Assembly: GCA_030674155.1 (NCBI GenBank) | Contig: CM060335.1 | Location: 32,415,200 to 32,445,199 of the forward strand | Source: Stramonita haemastoma | Lineage: Eukaryota > Mollusca > Gastropoda > Neogastropoda > Muricidae | Direction of reading: 5' to 3' | Length of the DNA: 30,000 nt | In this document: positions 10,513 to 20,720 of the stretch, piece by piece | Numbering within the stretch: position 1 is the stretch's first letter | How the letters are laid out: each line of letters starts with the position of its first letter | Translations under genes and position numbers: made by a program | Notes under the pieces: generated by a model | Told to the model about the DNA's origin: nothing | Seen by the model: only the letters and a program-made list of their open reading frames with translations | The model's database searches: none

Positions 10513-10933
10513 TGTGGCGCTCCACCATGAAATGAGTCGCTTAGCACATTACCCAATTTTGCGCTAGGAGCCTTTAAAGGCAGGTGGGGGTCAAGTTGTT
10601 AATTTTGAGATTTTGATTGATTATTAAACTAGATCCGTTTATTTACCTTATAATGAAATATCAAGGCATAATTTTTATTCCTTTTGCTTTTAAATGTGTT
10701 TTGAAAATACCAAAGTACTCATTCTGACAACCTGCTACTAAAATAAACTTGCCCGTTTCTCATTTTGTCCCATCTTGCAGTCTATCATTTCAATTTGTAA
10801 TAATGTTGCACAGAATTGTCCGATTTTCAATGTTTTTTGTATTTGATAGCCACTTTATTGCACATTAATAACATGTCAATAACTTAAAATTGACCTCAGG
10901 TGCACTCCGTCTCATTATGTGGTGGAGCGTCAC
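10513..10933. mobile_element. MITE-like element with terminal inverted repeats
   Basis: The left end GTGGCGCTCCACCATGAAAT and the reverse complement of the right end, GTGACGCTCCACCACATAAT, agree at most positions for about 28 bp. The flanks both show ATTT, a possible 4-bp target duplication. The 420-bp interior is AT-rich and has no transposase frame. This fits a non-autonomous DNA transposon, superfamily unknown; a chance inverted repeat is less likely at this length. Confidence 0.55.
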
Positions 10934-11034
10934 ATTTATTACTGTTAGATGTTGTGCCTGTATGCACGCATGCATGCATGCATGTATGTGTGTGTGTACA
11001 TGTGTGTGTGTTTTGATTTGTTCTTTTTTTAAAT

Positions 11035-11182
11035 TTTGATTTATTCTTTTATATAGAGGATAATGGAATAAGCACTCCTGTGCTTTTTTACATCCAGCCC
11101 CCGTGTGTATGCAGTTTTGTAAATGCCCTCTGTTCCCATCGACACACGATGGCCTACGCTTACGAATAGTGGAACAGGATGT
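11035..11182 (-). mobile_element. SINE family A copy 2, 5'-truncated
   Basis: Read on the minus strand it contains CATCGTGTGTCGATGGGAAC, AAACTGCATACACACGGGGG, TGGATG, GCACAGGAGTGCTTATTCCA and ATCCTCTATATAAAAGAATA, the 3' half of family A. The tRNA-like head is missing. Confidence 0.82.
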
Positions 11183-11500
11183 GACAATGTGTGTGTGGGT
11201 GCGTGTGTCTGTGTGTCTGTATGTGTTTATGAATCAGAGAATGAAAGTGAGTTAAAAATACAGACAGGCAGGCTGACAAAAGGTTAAGAATGTCAAAATG
11301 AGAGACAAAAGGCCTACACATCTTAACCACATTATTATACTGAATGTTAAAAAGCAGACCTTTTCTGGAAATAAACAAAATTGCTTGCAAGTAAGCTCCT
11401 AGTCAGTTTTTTTTTATGCATGGAAGGAAAAAGTATAGAGGAACAAGAGAGAAAGAGAGCATCAGACAAACAGACACAGAGGAAGAGAGTAGAGTATATA
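11183..11500. other. Unassigned stretch with short GT/CAGA pieces
   Basis: Short GTGT and CAGACAGG pieces; no gene or recognised element seen. Confidence 0.45.
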
Positions 11501-11622
11501 CACATACACATGCATGCATGTGTGCACACCCGCACATACATGCACAAACACACACATACTTGCATGCATATCACGCATGCACACACGCATACACACACAC
11601 ACGCGCACGCACACACACAAGG
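11500..11622. repeat. (CA)n / CATG-rich microsatellite
   Basis: Degenerate CA, CATG and CGCA repeats. Confidence 0.93.
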
Positions 11623-11858
11623 CGGACGTGATAGCTTTGTGCTAGTGGTTAAAGTATTATACATTGCTCTCCTGAATTGATAGCACAGGTGCTATCACAG
11701 GCTCAAGCTACCACTAATACGCTCATAGCAACTCTATTTTAGGAAGAGTTGGCCATTTATGCTGGTGGGAACAGATGACATTTTGAAAATATTTAATTGC
11801 ATATACACAGGGACTGGATGTAAAAAGCACTTGGCCGCTTATTCAATAATCCTAAAAA
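11623..11858 (+). mobile_element. SINE family A copy 3, chimeric or diverged head
   Basis: The 3' half (AGGAAGAGTTGGCCATTTAT, TGGTGGGAACAGATGACA, CATATACACAGGGACTGGAT, GCTTATTCAATAATCC) is family A. The 5' part (GATAGCTTTGTGCTAGTGGT ... GCTCAAGCTACC) is tRNA-like but does not align with the other A heads, and the middle of the family body is missing. Confidence 0.68.
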
Positions 11859-11939
11859 AATAAATGAATGAAAAAGACAAACAAGTCAACAATAAAGGAA
11901 TTAAAAAGATAAACAGGCAAAAAATACACGTATGTGTAT

Positions 11940-12172
11940 GCACACTTAGACACACACACACAAACAAACACACATACACAAACACACAAACACACACACA
12001 AACACACACGCACACAAATATACACACACAAACACACACACAAACACACACGCACACAAATATACACACAAACACACACACAAACACATACACATACATA
12101 CATACATACACACAACACACACACAAACACACACACACACACAAACACACCTACACACACAAACGCACACAC

Positions 12173-12232
<60 letters not shown>

Positions 12233-12310
12233 CTACACACACAAACACACACACTAACACACATACACACACACACACACAAACACACACACATACACAC
12301 ACAGTACAAA
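11940..12310. repeat. Long (CA)n compound microsatellite
   Basis: About 370 bp of CA with AAAC, TACA and CTAC variants. A sub-block ACACACGCACACAAATATAC is duplicated (about 12005 and 12047), as is ACACACCTACACACACAAAC (12145 and 12228). Confidence 0.97.
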
Positions 12311-12527
12311 GCCAGACATAGACAGAGGAGGGTGACAAAAGAGAAAGAAAACTCATCTTAAGCTCCGCGTCCTATAGAACGGTATTGACCAATCCTTCCA
12401 TGACAAATGGAATAACCGTTATCAGGCCCCCTCCCCCATAATATTCCAACCACCCTGTCTGCCCCTACAGGATGGAAAAGCCACATGGTCAGACAGTGGG
12501 TCGGCAAAATGACAAACAGTCTGAGGG
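12310..12527 (+). repeat. D repeat, copy 3
   Basis: GACAGAGGAGGGTGACAAAA, CTATAGAACGGTATTGACCA, ATCCTTCCATGACAAATGGA, ATAACCGTTATCAGG, CCTACAGGATGGAAAAGCCA and AACAGTCTGAGG line up with D2. It is cut at its right end by SINE C copy 1, so it predates that insertion. Confidence 0.62.
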
Positions 12528-12838
12528 GAAAGCTAGAGCTAAGTGGTTAAGACCATTTTGACTTCAATCCCGAGGATCTATAAAGTCACGGTGGGTTTGA
12601 ATCGTGGTGGCTTCTGGTGAATTAAGGGACACTAAATTGAAGAATCTCCCAAATTAACTGAAAGTGCGGACCTGCCAGTACCTTAATTGCTTTTTGTGTA
12701 TATAGGCAGGCAAAACATCAAATAGTCACATTGGAGACTTTATAATTTTTGTCAGCATTAGATGGGTTACAGAAATAGGAACATTTCCAGCCTACATAAA
12801 CCTTTCAGAGAGGTACCTTGATGATGGTAAAGAATTGA
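12528..12838 (+). mobile_element. tRNA-headed SINE, family C copy 1
   Basis: Head: GAGCTAAGTGGTTAAGACC (box A region) and GGTTTGAATCG at 12594-12604 (box B, one mismatch to GGTTCGAATC). The body has TGGCTTCTGGTGAATTAAG, GACCTGCCAGTACCTTAATT, TATATAGGCA and GGGTTACAGAAATAGGAACA, matching copy 2. The head looks derived from a class II tRNA (Leu/Ser type). A (TCTG)n tract follows directly. Confidence 0.8.
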
Positions 12839-12950
12839 TGTCTGTCTGTCTGTCTGCCTGTCTGTCTGTGTGTCTTTCTGTGTGTCTGTCTGTCTGTCGG
12901 TCTGTCTGTCTATCCATCTGTCTATCCCTCTATGTCTGTCTGTCTCTGTA
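12839..12950. repeat. (TCTG)n microsatellite
   Basis: TCTG tetranucleotides with GTGT and TATC variants. Confidence 0.97.
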
Positions 12951-13140
12951 AAATAATGGACAACCTCGAAACCAGAAAGCCATCTGCCACAAGTCAGGGT
13001 TCCTAACCGGTCAGATACAGACAGGGCTTTCCTGGCTTGTTTCCTTTCCCATCTTTCACACAAGACAGTCGCGCTCTTCTTCTGGCCATTCAGATTTAGA
13101 GGGATTGCCTTCTCTCCTGCTCCATCAAACTGCGCTTGAC

Positions 13141-13838
13141 CAGCACTATAGCCGAGTGGTTAAGACCCTTCAGCTTCAACCCCATGTGTCTATAATGTCG
13201 TAAGTTCGAACCTCGGTGGCTTCTGGTGAATTAAGAATGGGGAATTTTAGGATCTCTCAGGTCAACTTCCTGGGCAGACCTGCTAGTGATTTAATTCCCT
13301 TCTTGTATATAAGCACATGCAGAAGATGAACATTTGATATGCACGTTAAAGATCTTATAATTCATTTTAGTGATGACGGGATAGCCTATTGGTCAGAACA
13401 CTGCGCTCGCAATTTGACGACCCGAGTTCGATTCCCGCTCGAGGGGATTTTTCTCCTGGAGTTAACACTAGTGCTGACCCCATTCTCTCCAAAAGTCTTT
13501 CGGATAAGACTGTAAACCAAGTCCCCGTGTGCGAACGCACGCAGAACATCTTGCGCACACGTTAAATCCTGTACCGCTTTTTGGAAGAGTAGGCCATTAA
13601 ATGCATTGTGTGCCGGTTGGAACAGATGACAATATTTACAAAACTGCATACACACGGAGGCAGAATGAAAAAAAAAAACACGAGTGCCTATTCCATTATC
13701 CTCGATATAAAAGAGTAAAATAAAAACTAAAAAATTAATTAATTAAAGTGTTTGGTGGGCTACGGAAACACAGACATAACCAGCATGCAGCTCCAAAGTA
13801 GGAAAGCGGCTACCATCACGTAGGCATATACAAAATTT
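13141..13838 (+). mobile_element. SINE family C copy 2, interrupted by a SINE A insertion
   Basis: Box A TAGCCGAGTGG (13149-13159) matches the consensus TRGCNNAGTGG exactly, and box B is AGTTCGAACCT (13203-13213). The body carries TGGCTTCTGGTGAATTAAG, GACCTGCTAGTGATTTAATT and GCACGTTAAAGATCTTATAA. At 13373 it is broken by SINE A copy 4 and resumes at 13751 with TTTGGTGGGCTACGGAAACA and CCAGCATGC. Joined in thought, the two halves follow the order of uninterrupted copy 1. The right end near 13838 is approximate. Confidence 0.8.
13373..13736 (+). mobile_element. tRNA-headed SINE, family A copy 4, nested in SINE C copy 2
   Basis: The best full-length A copy. Head: GATAGCCTATTGGTCAGAAC and box B AGTTCGATTCC. 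Body: CTGGAGTTAACACTAGTGCT, GTGTGCGAACGCACGCAGAA, CATCTTGCGCACACGTTAAA, AGTAGGCCATTA, GGAACAGATGACAATATTTA and the 3' end CTATTCCATTATCCTCGATA followed by an AT-rich tail. Flanks AATTCATTTTAGTG (13359-13372) and AATTAATTAAAGTG (13737-13750) agree at 11 of 14 positions, fitting an aged target-site duplication. Confidence 0.87.
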
Positions 13839-14085
13839 CATTATTGGTGAACTACAGAACTCCTGCTGAGAAACAAAAGCTACATCATTAATTGAGATAA
13901 GTGGATCAATTATTACTGCCTAGGAATTTAAACAGCCGCGGAACGAAATAAAAACTGCGTTCCATCTCAAACAGTCTCTCTTTTGGTCACTATGGGTTTG
14001 TTTCTGTCTTCTTTTGTCTCTGCCTTTCTTCCTCTGATGGTGTTTTTATGGTCATTTTGTTGCTGTAAGTTTCTTGCAGTCTCTG
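13839..14085. other. Unassigned spacer
   Basis: No gene or repeat recognised. Confidence 0.45.
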
Positions 14086-14096
14086 TCTGTCTGTCT

Positions 14097-14133
<37 letters not shown>

Positions 14134-14146
14134 GTCTGTCTGTCTG

Positions 14147-14196
<50 letters not shown>

Positions 14197-14220
14197 CTCT
14201 CTCTCTCTCACTCCCTCCCC
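14086..14220. repeat. (CTGT)n-(CT)n microsatellite
   Basis: Same composite order (CTGT then CT) as at 1845, ending in a C8 run. Confidence 0.96.
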
Positions 14221-14320
14221 CCCCAGTGAATGTGTGTATGTTCATGCATGAGTGGACCCAATATTAGTGTTCCTCTATGTATATAATTATGTATTGAGGA
14301 AAACGTATATACATATATAC

Positions 14321-14410
14321 ATACATATGTGTGTGTTTGTGTGTTTGTGTGTGTGTGTGTGTGTGTGTTTTGTGTGTGTGTATGTGTTTGTGTGTGTGTG
14401 TGTGTGTGTA

Positions 14411-14443
<33 letters not shown>

Positions 14444-14445
14444 GC
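14321..14445. repeat. (GT)n-(TCTG)n microsatellite
   Basis: GT repeats with TTTG interruptions, then about eight TCTG units. Confidence 0.96.
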
Positions 14446-14859
14446 ATGGATGTCCGTGCATATGTGTGTATATACCCAGGTGTGTAAATCTGTAAGTGCA
14501 TACATGTATGCATGTGTGAGCATGCATTTGCATGAACATTTACTTATGTGTATGATACAAGTATATATCTGTGTCTGTCTGTTTGCGTGTCTATGTGAAA
14601 GTATCAGTTTCTACAAGCTCTAGACTGCCTTGCGCCCCCCAGCCCCCTCCCGAATAAAAAAAATGAAAGGTTCAAGTAGGCAACAGGTCAACTTCACACA
14701 ACTAAAACGCAAGACTTTACCCGGACTGTTCCATTTCTCCTCTATCTCACACACAAGAGGAAGCCATCCTCTCCTTCTGGTCCTCAAAGTTGGTTCAGAT
14801 GGAATGGGTTTTTAACTCCTGCTTCATCAAACTGTGCTTTATTCCCAGCATGTCTGTCT
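14446..14859. other. Unassigned stretch
   Basis: Decayed GT/CATG sequence to about 14610, then unique sequence. No gene signal seen. Confidence 0.45.
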
Positions 14860-15765
14860 TTTGGTCTCTGTTAGTCTGTTGCTTTTGTTTGTCTTTGTTA
14901 TTTTCACTATGGGGTTGTTTCTGTGTGTTTGTTTTGTCGCTATGGGGTCTGTTTCTGTGCTTTTGTTCGTTTGTTCTGTCATCGTGGGTCTGTTTCTGTC
15001 ATTTAGATTTGTCACTCTGGGTTGGATTCTGCCATTTTGCTTTTGTCACTGTGGGTCTTTTTCTGTCTTTCTGTCTGTTTTTGTCTTTTTGTCTATTTCT
15101 GTCATTTTTTTCTGTTTCTATATTTTTGTCTGTTTCTGTCTTTCTGTCTGTTTCTATATTTTTGTCTGTTTCTGTCTGCTGGTCTGTTTCTGTCTTTCTC
15201 TCTTTTTCTGTCTTTTTCTCTGTTTCTGTCTGTTTCTGTCTTTTTCTCTGTTTCTATCTGTTTCTGTCTTTTTGTTTTTGTTTCTATCTTTCTGTTTCTG
15301 TCTTTTTGTCTTTGTTTCTATTTTTCTGTTTCTGTCTTTTTGTCTGTGTTTCTATCTTTCTGTTTCTGTCTTTTTGTTTTTGTTTCTATCTTTCTGTCTG
15401 CTTCTATCTTTTTGTCTTTGCTTCTATCTTTCTGTCTGTTTCTATCTTTTGTCTTTGCTTCTATCTTTCTGTCTGTTTCTATCTTTTTGTCTTTGCTTCT
15501 ATCTTTCTGTCTGTTTCTATCTTTTTGTCTTTGCTTCTATCTTTCTGTCTGTTTCTATCTTTTTGTCTTTGCTTCTATCTTTCTGTCTGTTTCTATCTTT
15601 TTGTCTGTGTTTTTCTGTTTCTGTCTTTTTTCTGTTTCTGCCTTTTTGTCTGCATCTGTCTGTGTCTGAGGTTTTTTGTCTTTTTCTGTTTTTTTCCTAT
15701 CACTGTCAGTCTGTTTTTCTTCTGTTTTGTCACTGTAGGTCTGTTTGTGTCTCTGTTGTCACTAT
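14860..15765. repeat. Pyrimidine-rich minisatellite with 38-bp tandem core
   Basis: About 900 bp built from TCTGTTTCTG, TTTTTGTC and TTTCTATC words. At 15417-15605 the unit TTTGCTTCTATCTTTCTGTC plus 18 more bases repeats five times with period 38 (one copy is 37). Because 38 is not a multiple of three and all three forward frames stay open, the 347-codon Phe/Ser/Leu/Cys frame across it is a product of composition, not a gene. Confidence 0.93.
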
Positions 15766-15819
15766 CATCCTCCTTCAGTCTTTTTGTCATGAATTCTGCA
15801 GATTGGTTTCTTAGATTAG

Positions 15820-16000
15820 TTTTAACAGACTAGATAAGCTTACTTAAATTAGTTTATATATCATATAATATTAAATTAGACTGGATTAGATTGGGCAAAA
15901 GTTGATTAGATTAACTTAAATTAGATTAGAAAAGATTACATTACATTGCATCACATTACATTATATTACATTATATTACATTACATTACAATAGAGATTC
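15820..16000. repeat. Degenerate (TTAGATTA)/(ATTAC)n repeat
   Basis: Reiterated GATTAGATTA and AAATTAG words pass into ATTACATT repeats at 15936-15990. The GATTAGATTA word also closes the core of the array units further right. Confidence 0.8.
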
Positions 16001-16228
16001 GGGTATACAGACAGACGAACAAATACGTAGGGGGACATGCTGACAGACAGACAGAGATGGAGAGAGAAGCAGGAACAGCCTCGATACCAATGGCAGTAAT
16101 GAATGGCACCCTAAGACCTTCTTACTAATACTCACCCCTTTCCTTGATTAAATGATTAGATTACAGAGCCAAGCATGAAGACAGACATACAGAAGGATAA
16201 AAGACGGATAGAGACAGACAGACAGACC

Positions 16229-16266
<38 letters not shown>

Positions 16267-16633
16267 AACAGGGACAGAGAACCAATGACAATGATGAACA
16301 ACATCCCAAACCCTTTCTTGACAAATACGTATTTCTAACCTTGATTAGATGGTTAGATTAGAGAGGTAGACCTACTGACAGCAACCACAGAGAGAGAGAC
16401 GTATAGATACAGATTAACAAAAAGACAGACAGGCAGAGAGACAGTCAGACAGACAGACAGAGACAGATAGAAGCAAGGGCACGACACTAGCAACGGCAAT
16501 GACAAACGTCCTTCGGCACACTTCCTGACAACACTCCTCTCTTTCCTTGGTTATATGATTTGATTTGATTTGAGGTAGAGGCATACAGACAGGCATACAG
16601 ACAAACAGACAGACAGACAGAGAAAGACTAATA

Positions 16634-16710
16634 GAATGAATGAATGAATGAATGAATGAATGAATGAATGAATGAATGAATGAATGAATGAATGAATGAA
16701 TGAATGAACG
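16634..16710. repeat. (AATG)n microsatellite
   Basis: About 18 GAAT/AATG units ending in GAACGAACGAAT. Confidence 0.98.
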
Positions 16711-17080
16711 AACGAATCACCTTCAAAGGTTACAGATAACCAATGACTTTTTTTTTCTCACACACAGTCCGTGTCCTGGTTAAGCACTACAATCAAAAAA
16801 ACCCAAAGCTAAGATTGAAGGACAAGAAATAGGTAGAAAAAAAAGAAAAAGCCAACAAAATACCCCCAAATCATTATACGTGCACCACACTGATCTCAAA
16901 CTAAACTTCTAGCATAACGGCTTACAAAATACAACTTTTCATACACAATACAAACATACTTATAATTATCCAATAAACAGACAATTAATCGACAAAAGGA
17001 AACAACAGGAGCATGCAGCAGCAGAGTGCCAATTGATCGCAATGATACACATCCCTGAAGTCAGAATGCAGCTACCTTAA

Positions 17081-17420
17081 GGTGGGACACTGGGGTCGAA
17101 ACTGAAGAAATTTTGTTTACAAGCCCATGTTAAAAGTTATGCCATATATTGAAAGGGCATCACTTGTAAAGCATAAAAATCAAAGATTTACTCAGTTTTC
17201 TGCACTGTCGCCATGGAAACAATCCAATAAGGCCGCCAAAACTCTATATTTCAAAATCCTAAACCTTTTTATCTATAACAAGTATGAGTAATCTGTTTCT
17301 ACAGACATATTTTACAATCTAAATTCTTTAAATTTACTCAGGGAAATCTCCATAAATGCATCCAGCAATTTTTCATTCTAAATACACATGTTTTTGGCCA
17401 CTTTTGGACCGTGTCTCACC
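17081..17420. mobile_element. MITE with TTAA target duplication
   Basis: The left end GGTGGGACACTGG and the reverse complement of the right end GGTGAGACACGG form a short terminal inverted repeat. TTAA flanks both ends exactly (17077-17080 and 17421-17424). TTAA duplication is the hallmark of piggyBac-type insertion. The 340-bp interior is AT-rich and non-coding, so it would be a non-autonomous element. It sits inside the higher-order array. The assignment to piggyBac rests on the TTAA alone. Confidence 0.65.
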
Positions 17421-17806
17421 TTAATGGTGAGCAAAAAACGGTTACATAGGCCACAATGTCATCCTTAGTAAACGTTAAAGCTACAGCAGAAAAAACGAAA
17501 AAAAAAAAAGCAATGATGAACCTCTTCCATAAAAGTTTTGGACAATACTTTATCATTGATCAAACTAGAAAGGTAGCTACACAGACAGACACACAGACAG
17601 TCACAGACAGACAGAAAGACAGACAGAATGATGGGAAAATCCTTCAAGACAGACCGACAAATAAGAGGGATGAGGGAGACGTAGTGAAGAAAGCAATCAG
17701 GAACAGTAGAGACAGGGTATCAGTGCCAAGGGAAAAGGTACTCCTGAAATCTTGTAGCCTAGCTAGATAATACTCATCTCTTTCCCTAACAAGCCCGAAG
17801 AAGCAG

Positions 17807-17810
<4 letters not shown>

Positions 17811-17844
<34 letters not shown>

Positions 17845-18080
17845 ACACATATGCACACACACACATACAAACACACACACATATTTACACAGACATGCAT
17901 GCCCACAAATATACACACGTTATATGCGTGCATGCACGCAGACACAATTACAAACACAAACACGCACGAGAGCGCGCGTGCACACACACACACTAACACA
18001 TACACCCACCCGCCAACACACACATGCACGTGTGCGCGCACACATGCACGTGCGCGCGCACACACACACACAAAGAGAGC
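17811..18080. repeat. (CA)n microsatellite with CGCG/CATG variants
   Basis: Decayed CA repeat serving as the spacer of an array unit. Confidence 0.94.
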
Positions 18081-18224
18081 GACAGAGAGACAGAGACATA
18101 CAGTCAGACAGACAGACAGAGAAAAGTATTAAAGAAATAGTAAAAAAACAGCCCTAAAGGCAATGATTAACGTCCTCTTAGAGATTCCAATATTCATCTA
18201 CTTCCATGATTAGATTAGGCGCGC

Positions 18225-18249
18225 GCACACCCGCACCCACACAAACACG

Positions 18250-18288
<39 letters not shown>

Positions 18289-18360
18289 ACACACGCAGGC
18301 ACGCAGGCACGCACGCACACGAGCACTCACACACACACACACGCACACTCTCTCTCACAC
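18225..18360. repeat. (CA)n microsatellite with GCACGCAGG variants
   Basis: CA repeats with three ACGCAGGC-type units near 18293-18315. Confidence 0.94.
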
Positions 18361-18480
18361 TTGCGACTCCTCCCCCCCCCCCCTCAAAACCCATACACAC
18401 ACTCATCAACACACATTTTCTCGTCTGATATTACTAATTAGTGGAAAGACGTTAATCTGAAGAACTATCTAACTAACTAA

Positions 18481-18550
<70 letters not shown>
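18481..18550. repeat. (CA)n microsatellite, pure
   Basis: About 34 uninterrupted CA units, then ACCGACCGACCG. Confidence 0.98.
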
Positions 18551-18552
<2 letters not shown>

Positions 18553-19064
18553 CGACCTACCGACCGACCGACTGACCGACAGAGAAAGACCTACAGAGAC
18601 AAACAGACACAAAGACAAACAGAAAAAGCAGAAACACCACAGACTAAATAACCAACAGCTATGACAAACAGTTTTACAAAGACTTTTTTCTGACAATACT
18701 CACATCTTTCCTTGATTAGAATTGAGAAGTAGGCCTAATGCAAGCAAGCAACAAAGAAAAAAAAACCTTATAGACACATACATTTTTAAGCAGACAGAGA
18801 GACGGATAGATAAACAGATAGACAAGCAAACAGACAGACAAGCAGATAAACAGATAGAGTGTAGAGGACAAGAAATAGCACAGTAGCAGTGACAATGACG
18901 AATGTGCATCGAAAGACTTCGTGATGATACTTATCTTTTCCCTGATCAGATTACAGAAACAGGCTTACATACACAGACAGACAAACAACGAACAGACAGA
19001 CAGACAGTGAGAAGAGAGAGCGAGAGACAGAGAAAGAGAGAGAGGGGGGGGGGGGTAGAGTGAC

Positions 19065-19107
<43 letters not shown>

Positions 19108-19600
19108 AACAGAGACAAAGTAGAGAATGGACGCAGAAACACGAAAGACTGGGTATGAATGCAAAGGAAAATGTCCCCCCCCACCTGCAAAGACTTTTAT
19201 CAATATTCATCCATTTCCGTACCTAGCTAAAAGACGCAGAAGACAGACAGACGACGACAGACAGACAGACAGACAGACAGACAGAAACAGACGAAAACAG
19301 ATATAGAGACACCAAGAGCAGGTACAAAATAGCAATGACAAACACCCTCTCAAGATTTTTTGATGAGATCCCTTTTGTAAACTAGCTTAGAGAGGCAACA
19401 GAAACAGAAGAAGACACAGACAGACAACAAGACAATAAAGACAGACAGAACAGACAAAATACACGGCAGGCAGGCAGGTAGACAGAAGAAAGAAGAAAGC
19501 AGGAATATCAGAAAAGTATGAATGACAATCATGAAAATCCCCACGAACATTTCTTGAGAATGTCCAAGTTTCTCTTCTTAACTAACATAGAAGACAAACA

Positions 19601-20375
19601 TGGAGAGAGAGAGGCATATAGACAAAGATAGACAGATACACAGACAGACAAAAACAGATGCAGCTCAGAGAGACAAAACATGGACGCAGGCATACAGACT
19701 ATGACTGATAGATAGACAGACCACAGACAGAAGTGGCAATACTAGGACAACTGGGAGACAGTAAACTGCTCACGACAGACCAGAGAGACAAACAGCTGGA
19801 ACAGGCAGCTCAGGACTACAGAGAGGTATCAGCAAGAATTAGAGTGACGTGTAGTACAACAAAAGGTTCGTTAACTTGATTAGCTTTACATACCAACAGT
19901 GAATCCCGTCTTTGGTCCTTCAAGGCCAATCGTAAAAATCGTCTGGGGGCTGGAACAGGGCAGCAGACACAGTATCACACACAGTATCCCACAAATTCAT
20001 TGCTACTGTAGTCCAAGTCCGACTCTGGTTGCACACACATAGTATTCCTGAATTTGTCACTGCCAGACCCAACTGAAGAAGGGGGTAGGTTGGTGCTGCA
20101 CTGAAGGTGTAGTCACTGGCAGAAGAAGGTCCATTCTGAGCATAACTCGTTCTGCATTAACCTTTCATCACTGTTTGTACACGATACACTTTCCTTCCAT
20201 CCAAAGGACGTGACTGGCGTCACCTAGTGTAGTTCTGGATTTTTAAAAAAATTCCTTGATCTTGTTTCGGCTCTCTGTCTGTACTTCAAACTTCTAGCTG
20301 GCTGGCATCATGCTGGTAATTTCCTCTGGTTTGGGGCCTGAGTCTTCTATCACCCAAAAGTTTCTAATTCCCTAA
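19601..20375. other. Unassigned stretch; possible internal leader of an LTR element
   Basis: CAGA-rich sequence continues to about 19740. From about 19850 the sequence is unique with no gag/pol-like frame on the minus strand, where such a frame would be expected if the LTR at 20395 is real. Confidence 0.35.
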
Positions 20376-20720
20376 CCTTGCTCGCAGCGCCACTTGTTTA
20401 ATGGATTGTATAGCGCTATCTCTTTAAAGACAATAAAGCGCTTGCATGACTACAGAGCCACAGATCAGCTGCACAGCAAAGTCCAACTCAATCCGATTTT
20501 TCGGGATGTGTCTAACACGACACTGTGCTGCTTTTGTTATAATTTTGCATCGCTCACGCACACGATGCCATTTCGAAAGTGATTGTGAGGTACGAGGTAA
20601 AGGGATAGACAAGATAACAATAGTCAAGAGCATCATACGACTAGGCGGAAGACAGAGCTGGCTGGTCATTCTTTCTTCTTGGCTCCTCAGCATGCCAACG
20701 TTGGTACAGGTATGATGACA
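20376..20720 (-). mobile_element. Possible LTR plus primer-binding site (Gypsy-like), remnant
   Basis: On the minus strand a segment starts TGTCATCATACCTGTACC (from 20720) and ends CCATTAAACA (20395), giving the TG...CA ends usual for LTRs. After a 2-nt gap comes TGGCGCTGCGAGCAAGG (20392-20376), which begins TGG as primer-binding sites do. The 326-bp length is plausible for an LTR. There is no second LTR in view and no coding region, so this could be wrong. Confidence 0.33.

Larger units (their letters stand above)
16092..19600. repeat. Degenerate higher-order array: conserved core plus (CAGA)n/(CA)n spacer, at least 11 units
   Basis: A core of about 60-120 bp recurs at about 16092, 16283, 16495, 17510, 17700, 18159, 18657, 18886, 19155, 19330 and 19518. 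Its shape is GCAATGACAATGANNAACRT, a CCTNNNAARACTT segment, then a TGACAATACTCATCTCTTTC-like word, CCTTGATTAGATTA and AGAGGTAGGC. Each core is followed by CAGA or CA repeats of variable length. Core-to-core distances run from about 160 to 510 bp, with a larger gap at 16583-17509 that holds an (AATG)n tract and a MITE. All clear units face the same way, which favours ancient tandem duplication over independent insertion. Confidence 0.75.

Noticed and set aside
13373..13445. True tRNA gene suggested by good A and B boxes
   Set aside because: The flanking body and the repeated occurrence show these are tRNA-derived SINE heads; no clean acceptor stem or cloverleaf can be made. The same holds for 13141 and 23625.
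14790..15833. A 347-codon open frame, the longest in the window (Phe/Ser/Leu/Cys-rich)
   Set aside because: It lies over a pyrimidine minisatellite with a 38-bp period; other frames are open too because the repeat words contain no stop codons. No domain or sensible codon use.
16200..16270. CRISPR-like array of CAGA repeats
   Set aside because: The repeats are tetranucleotide microsatellites without unique spacers, in a eukaryotic context.
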